From Acidiferrobacterales bacterium (GTDB lineage Bacteria > Pseudomonadota > Gammaproteobacteria > Acidiferrobacterales > Sulfurifustaceae), in the NCBI GenBank assembly GCA_015492195.1, contig WGFP01000048.1, forward strand, positions 1 to 14,674: 14,674 nucleotides of DNA. Direction: 5' to 3'. How positions within the stretch are numbered: the stretch's first letter is position 1; the number at the start of each line of letters is the position of its first letter. The notes under the pieces were generated by a model. That model had not been told where the DNA came from and searched no databases. It worked only from the letters and a program-made list of their open reading frames with translations. Of this stretch, positions 14,142 to 14,674 are shown one piece after another. Made by a program: the position numbers and the translations under genes.

Positions 14142-14177
14142 CTGACTCCCGGTTCTACACCGGGTTAGCTCAGTCAG
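14142..14177. repeat. Bulged stem-loop between the unknown gene and the Mrr-like gene
   Basis: CTGACT-CCCGGT (14142-14153) pairs with ACCGGG (14159-14164) and, after a 7-base bulge, AGTCAG (14172-14177); the loop is 5 bases. It lies 36 bases downstream of the minus-strand Mrr-like stop and could end that transcript, although no T-run follows on that strand. Its role is unknown. Confidence 0.5.
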
Positions 14178-14212
14178 ACCCCTTTTCCGTTCAGATGTTG
14201 GGTTCGAATGCG

Positions 14213-14674
14213 CTACTTATCCTTTAATTTATTGTATTGGTCTATCCATAAAATAAGATCATCGTAATCCTTACCTTCAAGCTCCCATTTATGCTTATCG
14301 AAAATTAGTTTTGCATCTCTTGAGTAATATGTCGTTGTTACCATTATTGCTTTTGTTGCCTGTTCACTAGTCTTTACACCATAAAGCTCTCTAACTGGAC
14401 TAACACCTATGTAGTTGCCAGTATCTGGCCGTTTACATTCAATAAGAAATTTTTCAAGTATAATATCGTTTTTAATTGCAATAATATCTTTTCCACCATC
14501 ACGCGTTCTTTTTGTAATCTCAACCTCATAACCAAAACCATCAAATAGCTCTGCAACTAATTCTTCGAACTTCCTTCTATCAATTCTTTTTAATTCGCCT
14601 GGACTATTTTTAAAGTGATCTATTAATTTTTTACCAATAAGATCTGAAATAAGAATAATTGACTGTCCATGAAC
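14213..14674 (-). CDS. Mrr-type restriction endonuclease, C-terminal part (5' end outside window)
   Basis: The frame is open from the right edge to a TAG at 14215-14213, giving 153 residues with no start in the window. It holds an Mrr_cat/PD-(D/E)XK nuclease domain. RRKFEELVAELFDGFGYEVE is the family's opening helix and strand. The active site is DGGKDIIAI followed by FLIECKR, i.e. D...ECK. The closing parts VSPVRELYGV, KAIMVTTTYYSRDA and WELEGKDYDDLILW are typical of this group. Proteins of this type cut foreign DNA, often modified DNA (type IV), but partner and specificity cannot be told from the fragment. The gene is strongly AT-rich (AAA, ATT, GAT codons), very unlike the cox genes, which points to horizontal acquisition. 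Confidence 0.85.
   Translation of the reverse strand, partial: VHGQSIILISDLIGKKLIDHFKNSPGELKRIDRRKFEELVAELFDGFGYEVEITKRTRDGGKDIIAIKNDIILEKFLIECKRPDTGNYIGVSPVRELYGVKTSEQATKAIMVTTTYYSRDAKLIFDKHKWELEGKDYDDLILWIDQYNKLKDK

Noticed and set aside
14158..14215. Possible tRNA gene (TAGCTCAG and GGTTCGAA words)
   Set aside because: D-arm and T-arm stems do not close, the distance between them is too short, and no acceptor stem pairs, so it is not a functional tRNA.
1..14674. CRISPR array, rRNA, insertion sequence or phage gene
   Set aside because: No spaced direct repeats, rRNA core sequences, transposase or integrase motifs were seen on either strand.

Overview
The window is GC-rich chromosomal DNA, most likely from a gammaproteobacterium. 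The gene order coxB-coxA-small protein-ctaG(cox11)-coxC-DUF2909-SURF1-SCO-like-ctaA-ctaB-SCO matches the aa3/caa3 oxidase cluster of Pseudomonas and relatives. A BioC end overlapping a BioD start and an E. coli-like GlcF fit the same group. The species cannot be named from this sequence alone.

Layout. Positions 3-1018 hold the 3' part of bioC, followed by a bioD that has collapsed in frame to 97 codons. Positions 1019-1379 are a non-coding leader with a perfect FNR/ANR-type palindrome. Positions 1380-5883 encode the structural oxidase subunits: subunit II with a fused cytochrome c domain, subunit I and subunit III, plus a 41-residue membrane peptide and the CuB chaperone Cox11. A strong bidirectional terminator follows coxC. 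A small two-helix membrane protein (DUF2909) is on the opposite strand at 5999-6193. Positions 6295-10274 form a tight assembly operon: SURF1, a divergent SCO-like thioredoxin-fold protein, heme A synthase, heme O synthase and SCO/SenC. Together these genes make the oxidase, its heme A and its copper centres. The heme A synthase is unusual: both histidines expected in its N-terminal half are glutamines.

On the minus strand, 10314-11888 encode a FIST-domain protein and, 36 bases behind it, a bacterial cereblon-type (CULT domain) protein with the complete tri-tryptophan pocket and zinc cysteines. An intergenic region with a pair of inverted REP-like hairpins precedes glcF (12207-13415), which here stands without glcD or glcE.

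From about 13420 to the right edge the DNA looks acquired and becomes AT-richer. It has an unrecognised 203-residue gene on the minus strand, whose stop codon lies in an attC-like imperfect hairpin, then a bulged stem-loop with tRNA-like words, then the C-terminal part of an Mrr-type PD-(D/E)XK restriction endonuclease running off the window.
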